A stretch of 64,000 nt of DNA from Cunninghamia lanceolata (taxonomy: Eukaryota; Streptophyta; Pinopsida; Cupressales; Cupressaceae): assembly GCA_027924645.1 (NCBI GenBank), contig BSBN01001482.1, positions 10,682,001-10,746,000 of the forward strand. The letters run 5' to 3'. The notes beneath the pieces were generated by a model. That model ran no database searches. It was not told the origin of the DNA and worked only from the letters and a program-made list of their open reading frames with translations. Shown here piece after piece: positions 1 to 11,006 of this stretch (its first letter is position 1; each line of letters opens with the position of its first letter). The position numbers and the translations under genes are program-made.

Positions 1-1215
1 TGTATGCTGAGGATATTGAGAAAATTAGTCTCAATTTGAAACTGTGGAGAACAGTGATGAGAAGAAGGCAAAAGTACTTAATAGGTTGCGATTCAGAGGA
101 TGTGGATTAAAGGGTTTGTAGATATGAGTCTTGAGATGATCCAGTTAAGATTTCAGAGGTCCGCATGAAGATGTGAATAAGTTGTGATCGATCAAGTAGA
201 ACTAGTTCTGGGAGATGCTCCGGAGTGACAGAGTGTTACAAAAAGGTCTGGTGAGATCCAGAAGTGCATTGTCCTATTCTACGGATTGGACAGAGTGTTT
301 GGGAGGTCCTTGTAATCTGTCACCTCAATTGGTATGTGGTTTGGAGGTCCGGAAGCACCTCTAGCAGTATGACAGTGGCGATAGACTATGTTCTTGAAGT
401 TCTAGATGAGGAAGAGAAGAGATTCCAGTGAGTAGAGGAAGTGCAGATGTACCTGGTCATTCAGGTAGGCTTGTGAAGGTCCTTGGATCATGTTGAGGTT
501 GTGTTGTTGATCTGCATTGGTGGTAGAGCCTGAAATTGAAGATATTCTTCCAGATGTAGTTCTTGTTCAGACTAGCCAACCGGATGAGTTGTTCATCTTG
601 CAAATGTTCTTGTGGTGGCCGACCGGATGTGTTATTCATCCTGTGAATGTTCTTATGGTTGATTGTCAACTTAGATGATTGTTCCTAAGCTGATGTCTTG
701 TATAAATAAAGGTTTGTGAGTTCATTTCAAAGTGTGAGTTGTGAAAAGATGAGTGTGGTATAGCAAAAGAGCGAAAGGCAGAGCAGAAGTGTTTCAGGCT
801 TAAATGGAACTAATCCAGACATGGTGAAGATGTCATTCTCTAGTTCAAGGTTGTGATCCTTATGTTCTTGTAGACAGTGTGTCTCTTTGTAGGCAGTGTG
901 CCTCCTTGTGAGCAGTGTGCTTGGGCAGTGAGCCCTAATTGGCATGTGCCATTCATTTCATCTTATTCTTCTAACAGAGAATAATCCTTGGGTTAATTAC
1001 CCCTTGGTTTTTCCCTTAACCAGGTTTTCCACGTCAAAAATCTTGGTGTCTAATGTGTTGATGTTTATCTACTCTGGTGTTTATGCTTTCTTCTTTCATA
1101 AATGGTTAATTGATATGCTGTTAACTAATAAAGAAGAATCAAGTGTTTCAAGTAGAAGTAAGTTTTTGCACAACTGATTCACCCCCCCTCTTAGTTGTGT
1201 GTCCTAGATTTAACA
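1..1215 (+). mobile_element. Copia LTR C3, left end outside window
   Basis: The sequence matches the reverse complement of the C1 LTRs at 11007-12244 and 16785-18020. Both share the stretch near the LTR start (GAGGATATTGAGAAAAT-like), the TCAGAGGATGTGG block, the gap-rich middle and the closing block CAACTGATTCACCCCC...TTTAACA. It therefore runs in plus orientation and ends at 1215 with CA. By comparison with C1, about 90 bases of the LTR lie before the window. No primer site follows 1215, so it is a 3' LTR or a solo LTR rather than a 5' LTR. The target duplication cannot be tested because the left end is missing. Confidence 0.85.
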
Positions 1216-1889
1216 ATACCAACATAGCTGATTACATTCATTAGTGGATAAAAGGAAGACAGCAGAGGCCAGATTCAGGCACAGTGAGTCACATTCCCAT
1301 ACCCTTGCAATTACACTAAGAGGTCTGACTACAAAAAAAAATTGGTAGCATAACAGCCCCAAAATCAACCATCCTCCTCTTCCAAAAGAGTTTTCATTAT
1401 CTTTTATAGGCCAGACCCCTGCTAGAAAAACATGGAAACGCCGATTCACGGAGTCGAGGCCATAAATGCCAGAAGCAGGAAAGTATGGGCAAAGGCATGG
1501 TGAAGGGACATGGGCCATGCCTTGACAGGATGAAAGACAATAGAGAATGGCTGCCAAGACGTGAGATAGGATAGGGCGTGGAGAAAAATCCCTAAGATCA
1601 CCATCCAATTGCACGGAAATCTGTCCTGCAAGGCAAAAACCCATATGCCATGAATGCTTCTACAAAAACCACCAACCAGAGCCACTGTGGAGAAGAAAAG
1701 TCCCCAATACTTCAAGACGGCCGCTGAAATGTCCAATTGACCAAAAATATGCAAAGCCAGATACAGAAAATGAAGACCAGAAAAACCTCCCAAAAACCCT
1801 ACCAAATGAAAGAGGAGGCAAAAATATGCACTTTTACCTCTTGCAGCATGTCAAAATTCACCAAGATGGAGGAGATCGGGGTGGTCAAT
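1216..1889. other. Unrecognised, TATA-like motif on minus strand
   Basis: No family is recognised. The minus strand has open stretches of 119-144 codons, but they overlap in different frames, are hydrophobic and low in information, and match no domain I know. CTATAAAAG on the minus strand (1401-1409) is a good plant TATA box. Together with the motif cluster upstream of it on that strand, it would fit the U3/R boundary of a diverged minus-strand LTR. That is a weak inference. Confidence 0.3.
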
Positions 1890-3420
1890 GTTTTAGTCAA
1901 CCGCCTGTATATATTGCTTTGTATCTGTGTTTATATCAGCCTCTGAAAATGCCTCTGAGTCTACCTTTGCATGCACAAAACGTCCTGTATGCATCTCTGT
2001 CTTTGGCGCCTAAAAGGCCTTTGCAATTTCTTTCAAAATATGCATTTGAAATTGCCTTTTAAATCATCTTTGTATGTGCAAAAGCCTTTGTATATGCATT
2101 CGCTACTACCACGTGGCACCTCCTGATTTGCCATCGAACTGAAACTGGGAACTATCTCTAAAGAACTGCGTCTTGTTTGGCCGAAAACTCCCTTGCATAT
2201 CAGCCTTTGCATGTCAGCTTGTATATGCAAAGATACAAGGAAAACATACAAACAAACTAGCACATACAATCATGCACTTTACCCTTTGTAATCACGACTT
2301 GTATATGCATACAATCGCCCTTGTATGTGCAGGTCCCACCAGTTGAGATTCCTTTGTATCTGCCCACATACAAGCCGTGGACCCCAAAAGACCATTAACT
2401 ATATTTGACTATTCTATTGGGTCCTGATTGTATCTCCACTCCTTATATATTTCCTTGTATGTGCAAACATACAAAGCACTTACACATACAAGCCAGATCA
2501 AACCTTTATATGCTAAATTTGACTTTCGGTTAAGTCCACCTTGTATGCATCTTTTGTATCTCCCCTTGTATATCGCAATATACAACTGCAAAATATACAA
2601 CCTGGATTTCAAATCTTTATAAAGCTTCCTGAAAAAAGCTCTTCAGGTTTAGCTTGTATATCCTGCTTGTATATCGGCCTTGTATGTTGAACATACAACC
2701 CGATATACATTCCACTGTAGTGCTTTCACTTGTATGTAGAACATACGCAATCCTCTTTGTATATGCGCTGGCCCCATCACTTGTATCTCGGCCATATACA
2801 AACACCTTTGTATGTTTACTTGTATATTGCAATATACAAGCAGAACATACAAACCCCAACATGCAAGCGAGAATCTTAATGGAATATACCTGCAATGTAT
2901 ACCTTTCATTATATATAGTCGCTTGTATGCGTGAACATACAAAGCAATATACAAGCCTTTTGATATGCAAGGGGGGAGTATCTTGAGGAATCTTCCATGT
3001 ATATTCACTTTGCATATTACCTTGCATTTTTTATTGTGGCCAGATATACAAACCTTTGATATGCAAGCACAAAATATTTCGGGGAATGTGCGAAAGATTT
3101 CCCAAATGCATATACAAACCTGATATGCGATTGGGATGGATACAACCATCTTTTCCACCTTTTGAAAGCTGATTGAGATTTTTTGCTTGCCAATGTACAT
3201 TTCGCCTTGTACATTTCTTTGTATATCTCTCCTGTGACCCAATATACAAACTAGGAATATCCCTAGAATCTGCAACAGATTCCCCCTTTGTATATGCATT
3301 TCCTTGGCCCGATATGCATTCCAAAATGCATAGAACTTACCTTTTTTCACCATTTCCTAAGGCCGATAGAGATTGCAAGCCCGCCAAATGTACATTTGAA
3401 CTATATGTTGACCAAAACTT
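1890..3420. repeat. Cluster of TTGTAT/ATACAA palindromic motifs
   Basis: TTGTAT or its complement ATACAA occurs about 40 times by eye in 1.5 kb. The copies are often paired head to head to form hairpins. Examples are TTGTATGTTGAACATACAA at 2680-2698 (9+1+9), a perfect 22-bp palindrome at 2819-2840 with half-site CTTGTATATTG, and near-palindromes at 2566-2585 and 2919-2943. Spacing is irregular, so this is not a simple tandem array. The LTRs of Gypsy element G3 (46.2-47.0 and 52.7-53.4 kb) hold a thinner version of the same motif set, plus a shared GGTCCCACC block. This suggests a diverged U3 of a G3-related LTR. The following 3421-3592 holds nothing I recognise. Confidence 0.6.
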
Positions 3421-3592
3421 TGACCATAAATAACTTCTTTATTTGGCCCAATCTTAGGGTGATGTAAAAAGTAAACCTACCTATTTTTTCAAGCTCTTTC
3501 TAATGGTAAGGTTTTTTAGGCAAGTTTCTTGGGGAATTTGGCATTTAAACTTTATAGGGACATTTCTAAAGGAATTTCAAGGAAATACTAGG

Positions 3593-4191
3593 TTAACCAT
3601 TTGACTCTGGGCAGAGGAAAATGGGATAACAATTTCCATGTAATTGATCTCTATCAATAGTTTTTATAGTCATGAATTCTTCAATTACAACTACCTTGTG
3701 ACTATAGGACTTTGGTAGTGATCTAAGGATTTTCATCACAACTTCCTTATCACCAATGGTTCCTCCCATTCCTTTTATTCCATTAACAAGTTCATCAACC
3801 CTTTGCATGAAGGCTGTAATGTTTGCATCTTAATTCATCTTCAATCTCTCATATTTATCCTTTAGTCCCTCAAGTTTAGCTTCTTTTATAGAATCAACTC
3901 CTTCATACAAATTCTTCAACATTTCCCAAACCTCATTTATAGTATCTAGGTCCATGACTTTTATCAGTTCAGTGTCATTCAAGTCACTTAACAAAGCATC
4001 TTTGCTTTTATATTCAATTCATATTCTTTAATTTCATCTTCAGTTGTCAAACCATTTTCAAGCATGGTATATTTTGATTTTGTATTCTTCCAAACTTTAT
4101 AACCAAGACAAAGGAGATGGCTTTTCATTTATACCTTCCAAAGAGCATAATTTGTCCCATAAAATTGGGGAGCTTCACCTTTATAAGACAT
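3593..4191 (-). pseudogene. Copia C2 gag fragment
   Basis: This is the N-terminal half of a Copia gag. Translation from the ATG at 4189-4191 begins MSYKGEAPQFYGTNYALW, the usual FxGxNYxxWK start of plant Copia gag. It continues through a UBN2-type region ending near 3593 with MQRVDELVNGIKGMGG and a LRSLP motif. The reading is broken by several in-frame stops, for example right after GTNYALWKV and around 3950-4020, and it stops abruptly at about 3593 where the rest of the element is missing. It sits just inside the C2 primer site and 5' LTR, which fixes the orientation. It is a dead remnant. Confidence 0.8.
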
Positions 4192-4235
4192 CCTAGATTT
4201 TCCTCAAGTAGTTAGGCTTTCTTCAGAGCAACTTG

Positions 4236-4247
4236 GCTCTAATACCA
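4236..4247 (-). promoter_or_regulatory. C2 primer-binding site
   Basis: The minus strand reads TGGTATTAGAGC two bases inside the LTR edge. It differs by one base from the plant initiator-Met tRNA complement TGGTATCAGAGC. The same variant occurs in C1. Confidence 0.8.
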
Positions 4248-4249
4248 AT

Positions 4250-5721
4250 TGCTGAAATATACTAGAGAACTAAGAGGGTGGGGGTGAATCAGTTACCACA
4301 AAAACTTAGCTTCATATGAATATCAAACCATCAACAACTTAATTATTCACAATCAAACTTAAACATGAAAGCATGAAACCACAAACTTAATCAAAATCAC
4401 ACATCCAACATAGTAGACACCAAATTTTTACATGGAAAACTCTAAAATAGAAAAACCGCGATGGGGGTTAGCCCACAAAAATATATGAGTTATAACAATA
4501 CCGATAAATAGAGGCTCATTGCCTACAGGGCTCACTACCTAAAATGCTCACTGCCAAGGGGTGGCTCACTGCCAAAGAGTGGCTCACTGCCAAAGTGGTG
4601 AACTGATTAAGTAGCATCTAGTCCATGCTAGGGTTTAGTTCCATTGAAGCAAAATACAACTTCTTGTCTGCTCTTACACCTTCACACTTATCTCTTCATA
4701 TTCTCATACACACCCTTTTTTGCAACTTCATTACATGCTTTTATACAATTCATCAACCTTGGAATGTACATCAAGGTCAACATCAATTGTTGGAACAATC
4801 TCCAAGGTTGGTATTACAAACATACATAAAATAGGTCTGGACCTAATACAAATTTAGCTAAGGATAGATGTAGAGAAGTATGATGAGCATGCCACACCTT
4901 AGCTGGGACTCAAACACAATCCTCCATGCCACAACATGCTTCTACAATCTTCAATACATCTCCGCAATTGATGAGATCAACCAAGTTGGCCAAGACTGGT
5001 GAGAATACTAGGTATTCAAGGAAAAAACTTCATCCATGATCTAAATTATTGTTTGTGGACTGATCCAAAGGTAGGAACATAATCAGGAGACATACACAAG
5101 CACATTCTAGTCATTAAGAAACAACTGCAAAATCTCTAACTACTCTGTCACGAAGATTCTTCAAATAGGAGCACAAGAACAACACTCTCAGCTACTGTCA
5201 TAAAGAAAGGATAGCTTGTAGACTGCCAAATCATGAACCATTAGAGTTGAAAGCACTTAGCATCATGTTAGACATAACTTTAGAACCACAGATCCAAATA
5301 CTTCAATGTGGAGAAATGAAGAGCATAATACTTTCTCCTTGCCTTTGCCAAACATATAGAAAAAGTTATTTTCACTTTAGTCAACATACCTCACTCAATT
5401 CTTCATATCGAAGGCTCAAACTCAGAATATAGCATCTTCAAATGGGCTTCTAAATAACATCCAATCTGTAGAAAATGATATTCATCCTACAAGAAATGTG
5501 GAGCAATCTCTTGGACTGTTCTTCTGTATACAATACACTATTTCCACTACAGCTCACTATTTCTACTGGAGAAGCTAATTTTCTTAATATCCTCAATATC
5601 AAGATCACTTACATAAGTAAATACAAAGTATCTTAAACAAGATAGGATCATAGTTGACACTAATGACAACATAGATATTTTGACATCAATGACAACATTG
5701 ATTAGGCACATACTTGCAATA
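4250..5721 (-). mobile_element. Copia C2 5' LTR
   Basis: The LTR runs from the primer site to the outer edge CTTGCAATA at 5721, where C1 has CTTGCAACA. Like C1 it has a GGTGAATCAGTT block near the inner edge, repeated GGCTCACTGCC-type blocks at about 4515-4595, and a closing block AACA(A/C)TGATTAGGC. It is about 1.47 kb, longer than C1, and well diverged from it. It belongs to the same Copia clade but a different subfamily. No partner LTR is present, so the element is truncated internally. Confidence 0.75.
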
Positions 5722-8248
5722 GTGAGTGCCATGTAAGTGGGAGCCAGTGCCACCAAGCTTCTAAGTTATTCGCTTTGAATAAGTGTAGCTAGAGCAATCC
5801 AAGTGGGAATTCAATAGATATTGTCCTCTCCTAGCCTAGGATCGTGCATGTTTGCAAGTGTTTTCAAACGTGTTAAGAGTCATAAAAAATAGCCAATCTG
5901 ACTACCAAGTGTCTTCTATGATTGATGTGTATGCTTGCCTAATCATCACCCTAGAAATTAAATCCATCCATTTATTCCATGTCACCATTTTCCTAATCAC
6001 CTTTCTTAACTACATCATCCTTATCATCCCGTCATCCTTGTCATTCACATATCCCATATCTTAATCATCCTTGTCCTATCCTAATTGCATCCTACTTACA
6101 TTATCATCCTTCCACATCATCCTCTTTCTAATCCAACCAACACCATTCCATGTCAAACCAATATCTAGTCACCCAATCTCGTCATTCCACATCATATCAA
6201 ATTCACCTTAACCTAATCCATCCAAGTATCCACATCCTGATCATCCCACTTCTCCTATCCTAATCACATTCTTATCATATCATCATCACATTATTCTCAT
6301 ATCTTCATCATTCAACCTTATGCAAGTCATCATGATTCAAACCCTAATCATTCCAAATCACCTTTTTCCTTTAATCAAACCCTAATCATCCTAGTCATCA
6401 TCCTATTCAATCCAATTCATACAATCATGTCATTCCTGATCATATCCAAGTCATCCCAAACCCACACCTAACCATTATCCTAATCATTACACCTCATCCT
6501 TGTCATATCCCATTCATCATTCATAATCATTCCATTTCTTCCTAATCATATCATATTCATCATCATCCTAATAATTCTTACTAATCAATCCAACTCATAA
6601 TAATCATATCCTATTCATCATTCTTAATCATTCAACCTCATCCTAATCCATCCTAGCCACCATTCCTAATCATTCCACACATCCTAATTGGTCCAAGTCA
6701 CCCAATCTCATCATCCCTAATCATTACACATAATCCTAATCCATAAAAATCATCCTTCCTAATCATTACACATCGTCATCCTCATCCAATTAACATCATC
6801 CTAATCATATCCAAATCATCCTAGTCAAGCCCTAATCACTTCTTTCATCTAATCAACATCATCTTAACCATCCAAGTCATCTAACGTAATCATCTTCATC
6901 CATAATCCAATCAACATTATCCTAATGATTTCCTAATCAATCCAAAATCATTCAATCTCGTCAAAATACACATCATCATCATTCATAATCCAATAAACTT
7001 CTTCCTAATCCATCTAAGTCATCTCATCTCATCATTACACAACATCATCTTCATCCTAATCATTCCCTAACCCATCCAATTCATCCAATCTCATCACTAC
7101 ACATAATCATCTTCATTACTAATCCAATCAATAACATCCTAATCACATCCCCTAATTCATTCCAATACAATCAATTTCATCTTAATCACAATACACCACA
7201 ACCATAGGGAAAACTTGGAGCATCTACTCTCCCTATCAAATCTGACTGCAACTATGTCAGAACATTATAGACTTATTGGTTCTATTCACCCACTACATAT
7301 TCAATTTCATTCCACTACATATCCAATTCCATTCATTTAACAATCAAATTTCATCACAACATTTCATTAACATTCAGCCCTTGACATCTATAGAGGTCCC
7401 AAAAAATAGTCTTCCTAAGGTTGAAACATAGGGAGAAACTGTTGAAGCTTGACTATATCACAAGTACAAATTTGGACCAAGAGAGCTTGACATCTTTTTC
7501 AAATCAATCACAACTTGGGCTTAATAATCCACAGCTAGTTTAAGTCCATCCTTCCAAGCAAATTCTAAAACTCATGGGTTCACTTTAATCAATCATTTCT
7601 TCCACTTGGGCTTAATACTCTAAGGCTAGTATAAGTCCATCCTTCCAAGTTAATTCTAAAACTCATGGGTTCACTTTAATCAATCATTTCTTACACACCT
7701 CAAGTTCTCAAAAAAATAAATTTGTGCTTTGAAAGGTAATTAGTAGATGAGAGTAACCTCTTATAGCTAGACTTTCTGAAGACTAATATCATTAGCCTCT
7801 ATCATAGTTTGGGCTTCATCAACTTGCATTGACATCTACATAGCATCCCACAATTCACAACTCTCATTTAGTAAAGACACAATTGGAAAAGGAAGAGAAA
7901 AGGAGTAGATCCTCCTAGTCATCCCTATAGCGAACACATCAACACAACATTCTTGCCAAGTTATTCAATCTTGTCATTCCTCAACATCCTAATCATCTCT
8001 TTCATCCAATCGACATCATCATAATCGTATCCTACTCAGACCTTTATCATTCAACCTTCACATTCTAATCACCCTTTCTAATCGCATGATTCTATCAAAT
8101 TCATCCTATTCACCTCACTCCTAATCATTTCCAAGTCATCCTTATCACAACCCTAACCATACCCTAATCATCCCTAATCATCCATCTAATCATCCAATCA
8201 ATCCCATACTCTATCACATCTCACTCATCCTAATCACTCGAAACCATC
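5722..8248 (+). repeat. G-poor CATCCTAATCAT low-complexity tract, family A
   Basis: From about 5900 the plus strand is an irregular array of words such as TCATCCTAATC, CCAATC and CATCATCC with almost no G. Many 60-base lines hold 0-3 G. Units vary in length and order, so this is degenerate expansion rather than a clean tandem. There is a short break of ordinary sequence at about 7380-7900. No coding is supported. It leads into the long ORF at 8249 and has the same base bias, so I treat it as part of the family A element whose PPT is at 20063. The first 130 bases after the C2 LTR are unrecognised. Confidence 0.55.
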
Positions 8249-9940
8249 ATGCATCCTAGTCAAGAACTTATCAACATGGTCCTAATCCCACAAGATGGCA
8301 TACAAAGATATGAAGACATGTGTCATTCCATGCCAATCCGAGAGAAAAATGTTCTAGCACCCCAAGTATATTCCCAAGTCTCTCCAAGTCCACCTTGGAA
8401 GCAAGTAAAAGGGCCTTTACATTCCCATGCTATCTTTGACAAGGGGAACCTACGTCTACCTCATTCACCCTATAGGTACCTTCTACCATTTAATCCTCCA
8501 TCAAATCCACAACATAAGTTCAAACATTACAAAAACAAACCCAAATGCACCAATTCATCCAATACCTCTAAAACTCCATCTAGTCAAATTCTAAACCCTA
8601 ATCCTACAACACTTTCCATCCCTCTTATCCCTCCACCATGGGAACTTTCTACTCCACCTAATGCTAATCACATGTCCACATCATCTACCCTCATTTTCCA
8701 TCCACTATATTGTCCTTCCGTACATGCCCTTGCAAAGGATGTGATCCAATGGCTACTAGCTACGAACAACTTATCCCCATGTCAAACACCTATCTTGGAA
8801 CCTAGCAATGAGCCTTCAAATTCCATGCCTATTCCCCTAGCCCCATCATGTGGTCCACAAACCGTCCAACCTATCCAAGAGTTATTCGCTTCCACTCAAA
8901 GTCAAGAGACATGTCAAGAGAATAATCCTAAGCATAAGGAAACATTACTCCCTCATTCAAATCAAGATCAAAACACTCCTATTGATCCCATCCATAACAC
9001 ACCTGACCCCATTCATGATCAATATCCCCTCTATGACCAAGAAGACTGTGATGATCCACATACCTCACTTTATGCATTACATGGTCAAGAGATTGTCAGT
9101 CCATCCATCCATCCTCCATCTAGCCCTAATGAGCAAATATCCACTTCTCGTGATGAGACAAGTGGCTCCAAAGCATGCATAGAAGATCAAACAAATGACT
9201 TGGATCTACATGAACATAATCAAGATCTTCTTGATTCCTCTCCATCCACCATTGATCCCATTTCAAACCCACCATCATATCCCCTCGGACTATCCAATTT
9301 CATACATGAATGTTCTTCCTTAGGACAACAACAACCTCTGTTCACCACTTCGCCTTCTTCATCCCAAAAAGAACTCAAGTCTAGTTCCCAAACCACACCT
9401 AGTCCCATAGTCCATCACATGCTCCAAAAGATGAACTACCAAGGTAAATGCTTAGGCCTTCACAAAAAAGTTATTTTGGAGCCCATACATGTCAAAATCC
9501 CCTCGCACTCATATGGCCTCAGATACACACCTCAAGGTCAACAATCTAACAATGTTGGAACTTCCTCCATTCCTCCTAAGTCCACCACTTTCCATTGCAC
9601 ATCCTATCACATACCCAAAACATACGTGGCCATTCCACCTCCATCATCGTACAAATGTCAAAAGCATGTGACCATACACCTGCCACCATCCAATCTACCT
9701 CCACTTATTCCAACTCTACATATCCCTCCATCCACTTTACCTCCATTGCTTCCTATACCTAAGATCCCTATCATCCATGAATTCCCTCACATTCTAAATC
9801 ATGACCAACAAATACACATATTGTCTAAACAAGAAGCTTCCACTCATTCCACCAACCTCACTTCCATCTGCCACATGGGATTCAAAAATACTCATTTGGA
9901 TGCTTCTACCTATAAAGCCAAAAGTCCTAAAGGGTCCTAA
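8249..9940 (+). CDS. 563-aa Pro/Ser/His-rich ORF with G-patch-like motif
   Basis: This ORF starts at ATG 8249 and has no internal stop. The protein is rich in P, S, H and N, with low-complexity middle and C-terminal parts. Residues about 393-430 read MLQKMNYQGKCLGLHKK, then ILEPI, then YGLRYTP. That follows the G-patch layout (MLxKMGYxxGxGLGxxxxGIxEPI...GLGYxP) found after the protease in many plant Gypsy polyproteins, with several consensus Gly replaced. No protease, RT or integrase motif is present. It probably belongs to the family A element, and in related elements this region would be followed by RT. A conserved function is unproven, since the long open frame could partly reflect the G-poor, T/C-rich composition. 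Confidence 0.55.
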   Translation: MHPSQELINMVLIPQDGIQRYEDMCHSMPIREKNVLAPQVYSQVSPSPPWKQVKGPLHSHAIFDKGNLRLPHSPYRYLLPFNPPSNPQHKFKHYKNKPKCTNSSNTSKTPSSQILNPNPTTLSIPLIPPPWELSTPPNANHMSTSSTLIFHPLYCPSVHALAKDVIQWLLATNNLSPCQTPILEPSNEPSNSMPIPLAPSCGPQTVQPIQELFASTQSQETCQENNPKHKETLLPHSNQDQNTPIDPIHNTPDPIHDQYPLYDQEDCDDPHTSLYALHGQEIVSPSIHPPSSPNEQISTSRDETSGSKACIEDQTNDLDLHEHNQDLLDSSPSTIDPISNPPSYPLGLSNFIHECSSLGQQQPLFTTSPSSSQKELKSSSQTTPSPIVHHMLQKMNYQGKCLGLHKKVILEPIHVKIPSHSYGLRYTPQGQQSNNVGTSSIPPKSTTFHCTSYHIPKTYVAIPPPSSYKCQKHVTIHLPPSNLPPLIPTLHIPPSTLPPLLPIPKIPIIHEFPHILNHDQQIHILSKQEASTHSTNLTSICHMGFKNTHLDASTYKAKSPKGS

Positions 9941-10391
9941 TGCCTTAGGCTACAAATGCAAAACATCGAAGGAAAATCCATCTATAAGGCTACCTAAGCC
10001 CATACCTCCAAAAGCAAAGTTAAAAACTAAAATGGTTTGGGTCCCTAAGCATAAAGAAATTAAATCAAATGAGGCATACACCTCTCAAGAATCCCAACCA
10101 TCCTCTTCCACCAATTCCATTCAAAAATATCAAATTCCTCCATCCCACATCCAAAACAAAAAGCATAAAAATACTAAGTCCATGTGGGTACCAAAAGTCC
10201 TACATCATCCATCTCCTAAGAAAACATCACCATTGCTTCCTACACATCCATCAAATCACAAGATTCTATGTTTAACATGGTGCATGCAACCATTGGTTAT
10301 GATTCCTTTCCATACCTCCATTACACCATCATTCAACTATTTTCCTACATATTTCACCCATCACCTTCCTATGGTCCATGCTTTTGTATAA
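9801..10391 (+). CDS. Frame-shifted continuation with WVPK motifs
   Basis: The useful part is from about 9930, where this frame takes over from the 563-aa ORF. The join reads through PKVLKGPNALGYKC, so one indel near 9900-9930 explains the break. The segment is basic (many K and P) and holds KMVWVPKHK and KSMWVPKVL, two copies of a short WVPK motif about 50 residues apart. It ends at the stop just after 10388. The N-terminal 40 codons overlap the previous ORF and are probably a shadow. No enzyme domain is visible. It is probably the C-terminal half of the same family A product. Confidence 0.45.
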   Translation: MTNKYTYCLNKKLPLIPPTSLPSATWDSKILIWMLLPIKPKVLKGPNALGYKCKTSKENPSIRLPKPIPPKAKLKTKMVWVPKHKEIKSNEAYTSQESQPSSSTNSIQKYQIPPSHIQNKKHKNTKSMWVPKVLHHPSPKKTSPLLPTHPSNHKILCLTWCMQPLVMIPFHTSITPSFNYFPTYFTHHLPMVHAFV

Positions 10392-11006
10392 ACATTTCAT
10401 CCATCCTCCTTGCATAAGCCCTACATAATCCACATCATAATCCACTATCTACATTATCCATCTCACTTTCATACAATTCCATACCAACATCGATGAGCAC
10501 AATGAAATTTGACATGTTCCATGCAATGACATCCATCTCTAATGGGACTATTAGTTTTCATGGCACTAGACACTTGAGTCCCTCCCATCCATATTCCCCT
10601 ATCCATTCAAAAAGTCAAAAAAGTCAAAAAAAGTCAAAAAAGAAAAGAAAAAAAAAATAAAAAATTAAAGATAAATCCTTTCATCCAATAGTGAAAAGCA
10701 CCATTGGTGGTGCCTTGGATAAGTACCATGATGGAAACCTAGCAAACAAGCATCATGTGTAACTTGATCTTCTATGTCACCTGCACTTGGGGAAACCTTG
10801 TCTCATCCACACTATCATTTCCTTCTTATCATATCCTATCCATTACATACACATTCCTATCATATCAAATCCATCGATCCTCCCTGCCTCTTTTGATCTT
10901 GATAAAGATTGGGGGCATAATGTTGACAAATATTTTGGTTATCTCCTGATATACCTCACCCCTTCCAAACAATCCATCATATCACTAACTTATCATCATA
11001 AACTTT
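10392..11006. other. Family A non-coding stretch left of C1
   Basis: No coding is supported. There is an A-rich tract of AAAAAGTC repeats at 10605-10682. A purine-rich AAAGATTGGGGGCATAA at 10904-10920 is followed by TGTTGACA and looks like a PPT, but nothing else supports an LTR there. The five bases ACTTT at 11002-11006 are the C1 target duplication. Confidence 0.6.

Noticed and set aside
1210..1805. Two overlapping minus-strand ORFs of 119-144 aa with hydrophobic segments
   Set aside because: They overlap in different frames, have no known domain, and lie in a probable LTR. No evidence of selection on a membrane protein.
10904..10930. PPT-like AAAGATTGGGGGCATAA followed by TGTTGACA, as if an LTR began at 10921
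   Set aside because: No second copy of such an LTR in the window and no CA end. The sequence continues with the same bias across the C1 insertion into family A.
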